The position numbers and the translations under genes are program-made. 64,000 nucleotides of DNA from Pseudomonadota bacterium (GTDB taxonomy: Bacteria > Pseudomonadota > Alphaproteobacteria > Dongiales > Dongiaceae): positions 434,001-498,000 of the forward strand of contig JAJYUT010000005.1 in assembly GCA_021792365.1 (NCBI GenBank), written 5' to 3'. Within the stretch, counting starts at the first letter, position 1, and every line of letters starts with the position of its first letter. Positions 37,161-45,893 of this stretch are shown piece after piece. Under the pieces are notes generated by a model that was not told the origin of the DNA, searched no databases, and saw nothing but the letters and a program-made list of their open reading frames with translations.

Positions 37161-37381
37161 CGCAGGCACCCTTTGCGGTGGTGGATGGAGAAAGACGCAA
37201 CGGTTGGTAGCCAATATGTCATCTCGCTCCGACCGCGCGAGATTGTGCGCGGCGGAACGGTTCTGCCATAGTAACGGCGGACGGGACTCTGCCCATCAAC
37301 CGAGGCACCAAGCGTCGGCGCCGGGCATTGAATGGCGAAAGCCGAACGCAGGAAGAGAACTTAAGGAAGAGGGAGAAGGGC

Positions 37382-38968
37382 ATGAATCAGTGGGAAGAAT
37401 TGCAGCGCGCCGCCACCACCGGTCGCGTGAGCCGGCGCGAGTTCATGCGCCGCGCCGCGGCGTTGGGCGTCGCCACGTCGATCGCGAGCGGTGTGCTGGC
37501 GAAGGCGGGCTATGCGCAGACACCGGTGAAGGGCGGGCACCTGCGCCTCGGCATAGCCGGCGGCAGCACGACCGACAGCATGGATATCACGACCTACACC
37601 GACACGGTGATGATCAACGTCTCCACCAGCGTGTTCGATGGCCTGGTCGAGATCGATGACAAGAACCAGGTCCAGCCCGAGCTCTTCGAGACGCTCGAGC
37701 CCAACGCCGATGCGACCGAGTGGGTCTGCAACGTCCGCAAGGGCGTCACGTTCAGCAACGGCAAGTCGCTGGACGCGGACGACGTCATCTATTCGCTCAA
37801 CATCCATCGCGGCGAGGGCTCCAAGTCGGGCGCGGCCGGCCCGATGAAGCCGATCACGGACGTGGTGAAAATGGATTCGCACCAGGTCAAGATCGTGCTG
37901 GAGGCGCCCGATGCCGATCTGCCCTACGTGCTCAGCGACTACCACGTGCTGGTGGTCCCGACCGGATTCACCGATTGGGCGAACCCGGTCGGCACGGGCG
38001 GCTACAAGCTGGAAGCATTCGAGCCCGGCGTGCGCGCGATCCTGACCAATCGCGGCGGGTACTGGAAGGAAGGCCGCTGCAACGTCGAGTCGGCTGAGGT
38101 CTCCGTCATCAATGATGATGCCGCGCGCATGCAAGCCCTGCTGGCAGGCGAGGTGGACGTGTCCCACCGCGTCGTCGTGCCGCTCGTCGACCAGATCAAG
38201 GCCGCTGGCAATTTCGAGCTTGTACAAGCGGCCGCAGGCTATCACTTCAACCTGCCGATGCTTTGCGACACACCGCCCTACAACAATGTCGACGTGCGGC
38301 TCGCGCTGAAATACGCCATGAACCGCGAGAAGCTGGTGGAGATGATGTTCGGCAGCTTCGGACGGCGAGGCAACGATCATCCAATTCCTGAATCGGATCC
38401 GTTCCACAACAGCGAGCTGCCGCAGCGCGAGTATGACCCCGAGCGCGCGACCTTCCACGCCAAGAAGGCAGGCCTCGGCGTCTCCGATGTCATCCTGCAG
38501 GCGTCCGACGCCGCCTTCAACGGCGCGCTTGACATGGCGGTGCTGTTCCAGGCGACGGCGGCGGCCGCGGGCATCAACGTCACGGTCAGGCGCGAGCCGG
38601 CCGACGGCTTCTGGGACAATGTGTGGCTCAAGGCGCCGTTCATGACCTCCTACTGGGGCGGCCGTCCGGCGGCAACGCAGATGCTCGCCGTGGCGTACCA
38701 GTCCACCGCGCCGTGGAACGACACGCACTGGCGCGTCGATGCGTTCGACAAGCTGCTGGCCGACGCAAAGGCGACCACCGACACCGCCAAGCGCAAGGAC
38801 TACATCTGGGAAATGCAGCGCATGCTCTACGAGGAAGGCGGCGCGCTGATCCCGCTGTTCAAGGACTGGCTCGACGTGCACGACGTGAAGGTCAAGGGCC
38901 ATACGCCGCACGGCATGTTCGACCTCTGCAACAGCCGGATCATCCAGAAGGCCTGGATCGAAGCCTGA
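37382..38968 (+). CDS. ABC transporter substrate-binding protein, Tat-exported (DppA/OppA family)
   Basis: 528 residues. The N terminus has a twin-arginine signal, VSRREFMRRAAALGVATSIA, ending near AKAGYAQT, so it is exported folded to the periplasm. The mature part is a family 5 extracellular solute-binding protein: PELFETLEPNADATEWVCNVRKGVTFSNG, RLALKYAMNREKLVEMMFG and the C-terminal LYEEGGALIPLFKDW. The family binds peptides, nickel, opines and glycosides. It is divergent from the carnitine regulator. GAGAAGGG precedes the ATG at 37382. A strong hairpin separates it from its permeases. Confidence 0.9.
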   Translation: MNQWEELQRAATTGRVSRREFMRRAAALGVATSIASGVLAKAGYAQTPVKGGHLRLGIAGGSTTDSMDITTYTDTVMINVSTSVFDGLVEIDDKNQVQPELFETLEPNADATEWVCNVRKGVTFSNGKSLDADDVIYSLNIHRGEGSKSGAAGPMKPITDVVKMDSHQVKIVLEAPDADLPYVLSDYHVLVVPTGFTDWANPVGTGGYKLEAFEPGVRAILTNRGGYWKEGRCNVESAEVSVINDDAARMQALLAGEVDVSHRVVVPLVDQIKAAGNFELVQAAAGYHFNLPMLCDTPPYNNVDVRLALKYAMNREKLVEMMFGSFGRRGNDHPIPESDPFHNSELPQREYDPERATFHAKKAGLGVSDVILQASDAAFNGALDMAVLFQATAAAAGINVTVRREPADGFWDNVWLKAPFMTSYWGGRPAATQMLAVAYQSTAPWNDTHWRVDAFDKLLADAKATTDTAKRKDYIWEMQRMLYEEGGALIPLFKDWLDVHDVKVKGHTPHGMFDLCNSRIIQKAWIEA

Positions 38969-38985
38969 CGAACGGCGATCCTGTC

Positions 38986-39011
38986 GGCGGCGGGCGACTC
39001 GGCCCGCCGCC
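38986..39011 (+). terminator. Hairpin between binding protein and permease genes
   Basis: Perfect 10-bp inverted repeat (GGCGGCGGGC / GCCCGCCGCC) with a 6-base loop, 17 bases after the binding-protein stop and followed by TATTTCCTT. It is likely a partial or complete terminator, which would keep the binding protein more abundant than the membrane subunits. Confidence 0.7.
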
Positions 39012-39052
39012 TATTTCCTTGATTCTTTCGGATATTTCCGCGGCGCGCCTAT

Positions 39053-39080
39053 TTGACAGCGGGCGGCTTGGCGGTAGTGT
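39053..39080 (+). promoter_or_regulatory. Possible promoter for the permease operon
   Basis: TTGACA at 39053-39058 is a perfect -35 box; 16 bases on lies TAGTGT (39075-39080), a weak -10. It is placed after the hairpin and 75 bases before the first permease, so the permeases may have their own transcript. The weak -10 keeps confidence low. Confidence 0.35.
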
Positions 39081-39154
39081 TCCCGCAAGCTGGCGGTCAA
39101 AACGGCGGAGTCGAAGGGCGGCGCAGAGGACCGCCCCATGTCGAAGGGGGATGA

Positions 39155-40102
39155 ATGCTGAAATTGCTCGGTCAGCGGCTGGCGCTTGGTTTCCTGACGT
39201 TGATCGTCGTTTCCGTCCTGATCTTTGCCGTCACCGAGTGGCTGCCGGGCGATATCGCGACCAACATCCTGGGGCAGCAGGCGACGCCCGAGAACGTGGC
39301 GGCCATCCGCGCCGAGCTCGGCCTCGATCGGCCGCCGCAGGAGCGCTATGTCGAGTGGCTCCTCGGCGCGGTCCAAGGCGATTTCGGCCAGTCCTTGGCG
39401 AACAAGCGCCCAGTGGGCGACGTCATCGGCCCGCGCCTGTGGAACACGCTGTTCCTGGCGGTGTATGCCGCCGTCGTTGCGGTGCCGCTCTCGGTGCTTC
39501 TCGGCGTCCTGGCGGCGATCTATCGCAACAGCGTCTATGACCGCGCGGTGAACATCGGCACGCTGGCCGCGATCTCCATGCCGGAGTTCTTCATCGGCTA
39601 CATCCTCATCCTGTTCCTGGCGGTGCAGTTCCGGTGGTTCCCGGCGATCGCCACATTCAAGCCGGAGCAGAGCTTCGGGCAACATCTCTATTCCACGTTC
39701 CTGCCGATGCTGACCCTGGTGCTGGTCGTCATCGCGCACATGATGCGCATGACGCGCACGTCGGTGCTGGCGGTGATGTCCAGCCCGTATATCGAGATGG
39801 CGCTGCTCAAGGGGCTGTCGAAGTCGCGCATCGTCGTGCGCCATGCTTTGCCGAACGCGCTGGCGCCGATCATCAACGTCATCGCGCTGAACCTCGCCTA
39901 TCTCATCGTCGGGGTCGTGGTGGTGGAAGCGGTCTTCACCTATAACGGCCTCGGCCGGCTGATGGTGGACGCGGTTTCCAAGCGCGACGTGCCGGTGGTC
40001 CAGGCCTGCGGCCTCATCTTCGCGGTGGTCTTCATCGGCCTCAACCTGATCGCGGACGTGCTGTCCATCCTCAGCAACCCGCGCCTCCGGCATCCGCGGT
40101 GA
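39155..40102 (+). CDS. ABC transporter permease (DppB family)
   Basis: 315 residues with about six membrane spans. The N-terminal RLALGFLTLIVVSVLIFAVTEWLPGD, the large periplasmic loop with QERYVEWLLGAVQGDFGQSL, and the EAA loop near MALLKGLSKSRIVVRHALPNALAPIINVIAL are DppB-type features. It forms a channel with the following permease, 7 bases downstream, and uses the double ATPase for energy. Its substrate is that of the upstream binding protein. Confidence 0.93.
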   Translation: MLKLLGQRLALGFLTLIVVSVLIFAVTEWLPGDIATNILGQQATPENVAAIRAELGLDRPPQERYVEWLLGAVQGDFGQSLANKRPVGDVIGPRLWNTLFLAVYAAVVAVPLSVLLGVLAAIYRNSVYDRAVNIGTLAAISMPEFFIGYILILFLAVQFRWFPAIATFKPEQSFGQHLYSTFLPMLTLVLVVIAHMMRMTRTSVLAVMSSPYIEMALLKGLSKSRIVVRHALPNALAPIINVIALNLAYLIVGVVVVEAVFTYNGLGRLMVDAVSKRDVPVVQACGLIFAVVFIGLNLIADVLSILSNPRLRHPR

Positions 40103-40109
40103 GGGGCCG

Positions 40110-40937
40110 ATGAAACTGTTCGGATTGAGGCTCACCTCTACCGCGCTGGTCGGCATATTCATCATCCTGGCCTGCGTGGGCGGCGCCGTGTTCGCGCCGT
40201 GGATCGCGCCGCACGATCCGAACCTGCCGTTGGGGGGGCGCTGGGGTCCGCCGTCTGCGGAGCATTGGCTCGGCCTCGACCAGATCGGGCGCGACATGCT
40301 CTCGCGCATCCTTTATGGCGGGCGCATCTCCATCGGACTCGCCTTGCTCGCGACGGTGCTGGCCTTCGTGGTCGGGATCGTGACCGGCTTCGCCGCCGCG
40401 GTGTTCGGCGGCTGGGTCGACATCGCCTTTTCGCGCATTGCGGACGTCGTCTTGTCCATCCCGATCCTGATGTCGGCGCTCATCATCATCTCGGGGTTCG
40501 GCACCACCACGACGGTCCTGGTCCTCACCATCGGTTTCCTCTATTCCGTGCTGGTGTTCCGCGTCGCCCGTGCGGTCGCCATGAACATTGCCGTGCTCGA
40601 CTACGTGGAAGTGGCCCGGTTGCGCGGCGAGGGCTTGATGTGGGTGATCCTGCGCGAGATCCTGCCCAACGCGCTGCCGCCCCTGGCGGCGGAGTTCGGC
40701 CTCCGATTCTGCTTCGCGTTCCTGTTCATCGCGGCGCTCAGCTTCCTGGGCCTCGGCGTCCAGCCGCCCGACGCCGACTGGGGCAGCATGGTGAAGGAAA
40801 GCGCGCTCGCGATCCCTGCCGGCATCGCCGCGCCGCTCTATCCCGCAGCCGCCATCGCGCTCCTGACGATCGGTGTCAACCTGGTGGTCGATTGGCTGCT
40901 GTCGATCTATTCGCGCCCGCAGGGAGAGAACGCATGA
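40110..40937 (+). CDS. ABC transporter permease (DppC family)
   Basis: 275 residues. WIAPHDPNLPLGG...EHWLGLDQIGRDMLSRILYGGRISIGLAL is the DppC hallmark, and VEVARLRGEGLMWVILREILPNALPPLAAEFGLR is the EAA loop that docks on the ATPase. It starts 7 bases after the DppB-type gene, and the ATPase gene follows 25 bases after its end. Confidence 0.93.
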   Translation: MKLFGLRLTSTALVGIFIILACVGGAVFAPWIAPHDPNLPLGGRWGPPSAEHWLGLDQIGRDMLSRILYGGRISIGLALLATVLAFVVGIVTGFAAAVFGGWVDIAFSRIADVVLSIPILMSALIIISGFGTTTTVLVLTIGFLYSVLVFRVARAVAMNIAVLDYVEVARLRGEGLMWVILREILPNALPPLAAEFGLRFCFAFLFIAALSFLGLGVQPPDADWGSMVKESALAIPAGIAAPLYPAAAIALLTIGVNLVVDWLLSIYSRPQGENA

Positions 40938-40962
40938 CCGGGCGAGCACGCGCGAGGGTCGC

Positions 40963-42612
40963 ATGGCGCAGATGAGGTCGAAGGCCGAAGGGCAGATTCT
41001 CGACGTCCGCAACCTGCGGATCGAGGCGGTGACCGAAACAGGCAAGCGCGTCACCCTGGTCGACGATGTCAGCTTCACCCTGGATGCCGGCGAGGTGCTG
41101 GGGCTGATTGGTGAATCGGGCGCCGGCAAGTCGACCATCGGGCTTTCGGCCCTGGTCTATGCGCGCACGGGCTGCCAGATCGCGGGCGGCGAAATCCTGT
41201 TTCACGGCCGCGATGTGCGCCAGCTCGACATGCGGGGCCGGCAGAATCTGCGCGGCGTCAGGGTAGCCTATATCGCGCAGAGCGCCGCGGCGGCCTTCAA
41301 TCCAGCCCACACCCTCTTCGACCAGGTCACCGAGGTCGCCTTGCAGCACGGCGTCATGAACCGCGCGCAGGCGCGGCGGGACGCGGTCCGGCTGTTCGGG
41401 GAACTCGAGCTGCCCGATCCCGAGACCTTCGGCAACCGTTATCCGCATCAGGTCTCCGGCGGCCAGTTGCAGCGCGCCATGGCGGCGATGGCGATGATCG
41501 CCAGACCCGACCTGCTCGTGTTCGACGAGCCCACGACGGCGCTCGACGTCACCACCCAGGTCGAGGTCCTGGCCTCCTTCAAGAAGCTGATCCGGGAGCA
41601 TCGCACTGCCGCGCTCTATATCACGCACGATCTGGCGGTGGTCGCGCAGGTCGCCGACCGCATCATGGTGCTGCGCGGCGGCAAGATGGTGGAGCAGGGG
41701 CCGGCGACGCGGATCCTGCAGAAGCCGGAGATGGACTATACCCGCATGCTGGTCGCGGAACGCGTGGCAGCGGAGCAGAGCAGGTTTGTCGAGGGTCATG
41801 CCGAAGGCGACCGCCCGATCCTGGAGGTGCGCAACGTCGTCGCGGCGTATCGCGGCACGATCAAGGTCGTCGACGACGTCTCGATCGACGTCCAGCGCGG
41901 CGACACGCTGGCGATCGTGGGCGAATCCGGTTCCGGCAAGAGCAGCCTGGCGCGCGTGATCGTCGGATTGCTGCCGCGCCAGCAAGGAAACGTCGTTTTC
42001 GATGGCGTCACGCTGAGGCCGCGCCTGCAGGATCGCAGCAAAGAGCAGCTCCGCCGCATCCAGATGATCTACCAGATGCCGGACGTTGCGCTGAATCCGC
42101 GCCACACCCTGCTCGACATCATTGGCCGACCCATCCAGTTCTATTTCGGCAAGGGCCGTGGCGAAGTCCGCGCCCGCGTCGAGGATCTTATGCGGCAGAT
42201 CGACCTGCCGGCGGATTACATCAACCGCAGGCCACACGAGCTGTCCGGCGGGCAGAAGCAGCGGGTGTGCATTGCGCGCGCCCTGGCAGCGGAGCCGGAG
42301 ATCATCATCTGCGACGAGGTCACCTCGGCGCTCGACCCTCTGGTATCCGACGAGATCCTGCGCCTGCTGCGGCGCATCCAGGACGAGACCGGCGTGGCCT
42401 ACCTCTTCATCACGCACGATCTCGGCACGGTGCGCCGGGTCGCCAACAAGGTCGCCGTCATGCTGAAGGGCAAGATCGTGGCGAGCGGCCCGACCGAGCA
42501 GGTGTTCAGCCCGCCGTTCCACCCCTATACGGGACTGCTGTTGTCGTCGGTGCCCGAGATGCGGCCGGATTGGCTGGACGAAGTATTGAGCCGAAGACGA
42601 AAGGCTGGCTGA
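40963..42612 (+). CDS. Double ABC ATPase (DppD-DppF fusion type)
   Basis: 549 residues with two complete ATPase modules. The first has GLIGESGAGKST, HQVSGGQLQRAM and LLVFDEPTTALD; the second has AIVGESGSGKSS, HELSGGQKQRV and IIICDEVTSALD. Fused forms serve peptide/opine/glutathione-type importers. The start at 40963 (MAQMRSKAEGQILDVRNLRIE) is preceded by GAGGG; the frame runs open into the upstream permease. The stop overlaps the hydrolase ATG (TGATG), so the two are translationally coupled. Confidence 0.92.
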   Translation: MAQMRSKAEGQILDVRNLRIEAVTETGKRVTLVDDVSFTLDAGEVLGLIGESGAGKSTIGLSALVYARTGCQIAGGEILFHGRDVRQLDMRGRQNLRGVRVAYIAQSAAAAFNPAHTLFDQVTEVALQHGVMNRAQARRDAVRLFGELELPDPETFGNRYPHQVSGGQLQRAMAAMAMIARPDLLVFDEPTTALDVTTQVEVLASFKKLIREHRTAALYITHDLAVVAQVADRIMVLRGGKMVEQGPATRILQKPEMDYTRMLVAERVAAEQSRFVEGHAEGDRPILEVRNVVAAYRGTIKVVDDVSIDVQRGDTLAIVGESGSGKSSLARVIVGLLPRQQGNVVFDGVTLRPRLQDRSKEQLRRIQMIYQMPDVALNPRHTLLDIIGRPIQFYFGKGRGEVRARVEDLMRQIDLPADYINRRPHELSGGQKQRVCIARALAAEPEIIICDEVTSALDPLVSDEILRLLRRIQDETGVAYLFITHDLGTVRRVANKVAVMLKGKIVASGPTEQVFSPPFHPYTGLLLSSVPEMRPDWLDEVLSRRRKAG

Positions 42613-44648
42613 TGACGGTGCACCGCAAGCTCGATGAGCTTCCCGACAGGATCAGGGCGATCGAGCACTTCTGGATCACGCTGAAGGATGGATGCCGCCT
42701 GGCGGCGCGCATATGGCTGCCGGAGGATGCGGAGAGGAACCCGGTGCCCGCGATCCTCGAATACATCCCCTACCGCAAGCGCGACGGCACGCGTGGCCGG
42801 GATGAGCCGATGCATGCCTATTTCGCCGGCCACGGCTATGCCGCCATTCGGGTCGACACGCGCGGCTCGGGCGAGTCCGACGACGTGCTGCAGGACGAGT
42901 ATCTGCAGCTCGAGCTTGACGACGCCGTGGAGGTGATCGACTGGATCGCGCGCCAGCCCTGGTGCGACGGCAAGGTCGGCATGATGGGCAAGTCCTGGGG
43001 CGGCTTCAATTGCCTGCAGGTGGCGGCGATGCGGCCGAAGCCGCTGCAGGCCGTGCTCTCGGTCTGCTCGACAGACGACCGCTACGCCGACGACATCCAC
43101 TACATGGGCGGCTGCCTGCTCAACGACAATCACTGGTGGGGCGCGATCATGCTGGGCTTCCAGGCGCGTCCGGCCGACCCCCTGCTGTTCGGCGAAGGCT
43201 GGCGCGAGAACTGGCTGAAGCGGCTGAACGAGATGCCGTTCTGGCCGGGCACCTGGATGCGGCATCCGACCCGCGACGAATACTGGCGGCACGGCTCGAT
43301 CTGCGAGGATTATAGCGCGATCCAATGTCCGGTGATGCTGATCGGCGGCTGGGCCGATGCCTATACCAACGCCATTCCACGCATGCTGGAGCATCTGAAG
43401 GGGCCGCGGCGCGGCATCATCGGCCCGTGGGCGCATCTCTATCCGCATGACGGCGTGCCGGGTCCGGCCATCGGCTTCCTGCAGGAGGCCGTCAAATGGT
43501 GGGATCACTGGCTGAAGGCCAAGCGGAACGGCGCGATGGACGGGCCGACGCTGTGGTCCTGGCTGGAGGACGGCGCGCCGCCAGCGACAACCGCGCGGTA
43601 CCGCGAGGGAAAGTGGGTTGCCGACCAGGTCTGGCCAAGTCCGGCCGTCACGACGCGTTCCTGGTCGCTCGGCATCGGCGTGTTGTCGCCATCGGCGCAA
43701 GCGCCGGCCGATCTTGCCATCTGCTCGCCCCAGACGGTCGGCCTCGGCTGCGGCGAATGGATGGGGGCTGGCTGCCCAGGAGAGATGCCGGCCGACCAGC
43801 GCATGGATGATGCCGGATCGCTGGTATTCGATTCGGCGCCGCTGACGCAGGTGATCGATCTGCTGGGTTTACCGGTGCTCGACTTGGAGTTCTCCGTCGA
43901 CCGCCCGGTGGCGCAGCTTTGTGCGCGGCTCAGCGACCTGTTCCCCGACGGCGCGGCGCAGCGCGTCAGCTACGCGGTGTTCAACCTCAATCACCTGGCG
44001 GGCCACGAAAAGCCGCAGGTGCTGGAGCCGGGCAAGCGCTATCGCGCGCGCATCACGCTGAATGCGCTCGGCCATCGTTTTGCCGCCGGGCATCGCCTCC
44101 GCCTGGCGATCTCGACGGCCTATTGGCCGCTGATCTGGCCGACGCCGGAGCGCGTGACGCTGACGGTCCATACGGCAAACACGCGGCTGGAGCTGCCGGT
44201 GCGTGCGCCGCAGAAGGGCGATGGCGTCAATCCCTTCCTGCCGCCGGAATCCGCGCCGCTGACGCCCGCGAGCAAGGTGGCGGAAGGGCGGCTGCAACGT
44301 GAGATCCGCCACGATTTGCTCACCGGGCGCGTCACCTATGTTACCGACGGCGAAGGCGGCGTGTTCGGCGAGGGCGTCATCCGCTTCGATGAGATCGACA
44401 CGGTCGTCAACCACACGCTCCGGCGCGAGCTGACCATCCACCCCGACGATCCGCTCAGCGCGCATTATCGCATCGTCCAGTCCCAGGTCATCAAGCGTGA
44501 GGGTTGGGATATCCTGGTGGAAACGGAGACCGTCATGACCTCTACCGAGAAAGAGCTCATCCTGACAGGAAGGCTGGACGCATTCGAGAACGGGAAACGG
44601 GTGGCGAGCCGCAATTGGCGTGAAGAGATAGCGCGCCGGTTCCTGTAG
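42612..44648 (+). CDS. CocE/NonD-family hydrolase (peptidase S15 fold)
   Basis: 678 residues, no signal peptide, so cytosolic. The alpha/beta-hydrolase core has Ser128 in GMMGKSWGGFN, an Asp in IGGWADAYTN and a His in IGPWAHLYPHD; the C-terminal half is the beta-rich X-Pro dipeptidyl-peptidase C-terminal domain (DLEFSVDRPVAQLCARLSDLFPDG). Family members cleave esters (cocaine esterase), acylated amino acids or X-prolyl peptides. Coupling to the importer ATPase by TGATG implies that it processes the imported compound. Substrate unknown. Confidence 0.88.
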   Translation: MTVHRKLDELPDRIRAIEHFWITLKDGCRLAARIWLPEDAERNPVPAILEYIPYRKRDGTRGRDEPMHAYFAGHGYAAIRVDTRGSGESDDVLQDEYLQLELDDAVEVIDWIARQPWCDGKVGMMGKSWGGFNCLQVAAMRPKPLQAVLSVCSTDDRYADDIHYMGGCLLNDNHWWGAIMLGFQARPADPLLFGEGWRENWLKRLNEMPFWPGTWMRHPTRDEYWRHGSICEDYSAIQCPVMLIGGWADAYTNAIPRMLEHLKGPRRGIIGPWAHLYPHDGVPGPAIGFLQEAVKWWDHWLKAKRNGAMDGPTLWSWLEDGAPPATTARYREGKWVADQVWPSPAVTTRSWSLGIGVLSPSAQAPADLAICSPQTVGLGCGEWMGAGCPGEMPADQRMDDAGSLVFDSAPLTQVIDLLGLPVLDLEFSVDRPVAQLCARLSDLFPDGAAQRVSYAVFNLNHLAGHEKPQVLEPGKRYRARITLNALGHRFAAGHRLRLAISTAYWPLIWPTPERVTLTVHTANTRLELPVRAPQKGDGVNPFLPPESAPLTPASKVAEGRLQREIRHDLLTGRVTYVTDGEGGVFGEGVIRFDEIDTVVNHTLRRELTIHPDDPLSAHYRIVQSQVIKREGWDILVETETVMTSTEKELILTGRLDAFENGKRVASRNWREEIARRFL

Positions 44649-45307
44649 TGGCCATGGCGCGCCTTTCCGACCAAGCCTACACCGACCTGCTCGCGGTCCT
44701 GTTCGCGGTCGTGTGGGTCCTGCTCGGGATCGACCCGCTCTACCGCCACGACTGGATGCTGGAGAACATGCTGGTCGTCGCGCTGGCGGCCGCTTTCCTG
44801 TGGTGGCGCAAGCGGCTTCGCATCTCGAAACTGTCGAGCACTCTCGTCTTCCTATTCCTCTGTGTGCATGAGACCGGGGCGCACTACACGTACTCGGAAG
44901 TGCCCTACGACAGGTGGGCCGAGGCGCTGATCGGCACGAGCATCAGCGAGCTGTTCGGCTTCTCGCGCAATCACTTCGATCGCCTGGAGCACTTTTTCTA
45001 TGGCCTGCTGCTGTCCTATCCGATGCGGGAGGCGTATATCCATGCACAGATGCTGACCGGGCGCTTGACCTACACGATCCCGATCACGATCACTCTGGCG
45101 TTCTCCGCGCTATACGAGATCCTGGAATGGGCGGCAGCGGAGATCGTGGGCGGCGATTTGGGTGTCGCCTATCTGGGCACCCAGGGCGATGTCTGGGATG
45201 CGCAGAAGGATATGGCCTTGGCCGGCTTCGGGTCGATCCTGGCCATGGCAGCGGCATTCGCGTCGCAACGGCAGAGAGCGAAAGTACAGCCGAGCCGCGC
45301 GGGATAA
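44648..45307 (+). CDS. DUF2238 (YjdF-type) inner membrane protein
   Basis: 219 residues with about six hydrophobic segments (LLAVLFAVVWVLLGIDPLY, MLVVALAAAFLWW, LSSTLVFLFLCVHETGAHYTYSEVPY...). The HETGAHYTYSEVPYD, FDRLEHFFYGLLL and YEILEWAAAEIVGGD motifs define DUF2238. Role unknown. The GTG at 44648 overlaps the hydrolase stop; an ATG at 44654 is the alternative start. It is probably the last gene of the transporter operon, though this may be coincidental. Confidence 0.85.
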   Translation: MAMARLSDQAYTDLLAVLFAVVWVLLGIDPLYRHDWMLENMLVVALAAAFLWWRKRLRISKLSSTLVFLFLCVHETGAHYTYSEVPYDRWAEALIGTSISELFGFSRNHFDRLEHFFYGLLLSYPMREAYIHAQMLTGRLTYTIPITITLAFSALYEILEWAAAEIVGGDLGVAYLGTQGDVWDAQKDMALAGFGSILAMAAAFASQRQRAKVQPSRAG

Positions 45308-45763
45308 CTAGCGCCGTTCGTCGGGCCCTGGCGCGCCGACCGGCTTCCTGGCGCGCGGGAGTCCGCCCCAGATCTCCGGCCTTTCGGCATGAAAGGCGAA
45401 GCCGAGCTTCAGGCTCTCGGCGATGCGCTGGGCGCGCTGCACGAAAAGAGCGGCAAGCTCCGCATCGAACAGATCGTGCGTCGTCTCCGAGAAGAGGCCC
45501 AACCAGCGCTCGAAATGCCGCGGCTCAATACCTTTGAGCTTCAAGTGCGCGGGAATCGGCCGGCCCTTGTAGCGGCCGGTGGTGTTCATCACCGAGGACC
45601 AGAAGTCGCACATGGTCTTCAGGTGCGGCGTCCAGTCCGCGCCGATGGCATCGAGGAAGATGGGACCGAGTTCCGCATCGGTGCGAATGCGCGCATAGAA
45701 CGCGGCGACCAGCGTCTCGATCTGGGTGTCGGTGGCGCATTGCATCACGGGTCTCGTCGGCAT
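45308..45763 (-). CDS. Group III truncated hemoglobin
   Basis: 151 residues, the short 2-on-2 globin fold that binds heme. Family pattern: IETLVAAFYARIRTDAELGPIFLDAIGADWTPHLKTMCDFWSSVMNTTGRYKGRPIPAHLKL, with the likely proximal His in PRHFERWLGLFSET. A roughly 22-residue Pro/Gly/Arg tail follows. Group III globins are linked to oxygen or NO chemistry, but the role is open. The start at 45763 fits the family; the open frame upstream overlaps the divergent oxidoreductase region. Confidence 0.88.
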   Translation of the reverse strand: MPTRPVMQCATDTQIETLVAAFYARIRTDAELGPIFLDAIGADWTPHLKTMCDFWSSVMNTTGRYKGRPIPAHLKLKGIEPRHFERWLGLFSETTHDLFDAELAALFVQRAQRIAESLKLGFAFHAERPEIWGGLPRARKPVGAPGPDERR

Positions 45764-45893
45764 CGTCTTGACATAGACAGTCTCGATGTGCGGGGCAAGG
45801 CGACCGCCTGCCGCAGCATGGATCTCTCCATTGAGCCGCGGTCGAGCGAGCGGATATACAGATAGCGGTGTCAGGTTATCCGCGGGAGCGAGC

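Larger units (their letters stand above)
37022..37381. promoter_or_regulatory. Divergent control region between cdhR and the ABC transporter
   Basis: 360 bases with no supported gene. It carries two short perfect inverted repeats (37070-37088 and 37147-37160) that are candidate operators, and should hold the promoters for both directions. Confidence 0.6.

Noticed and set aside
37361-38911. Very long minus-strand open frame (516 codons) opposite the binding-protein gene
   Set aside because: It mirrors the plus-strand gene and yields a His/Arg/Val-rich product without any family pattern; the plus strand has a Tat signal and a full solute-binding protein.
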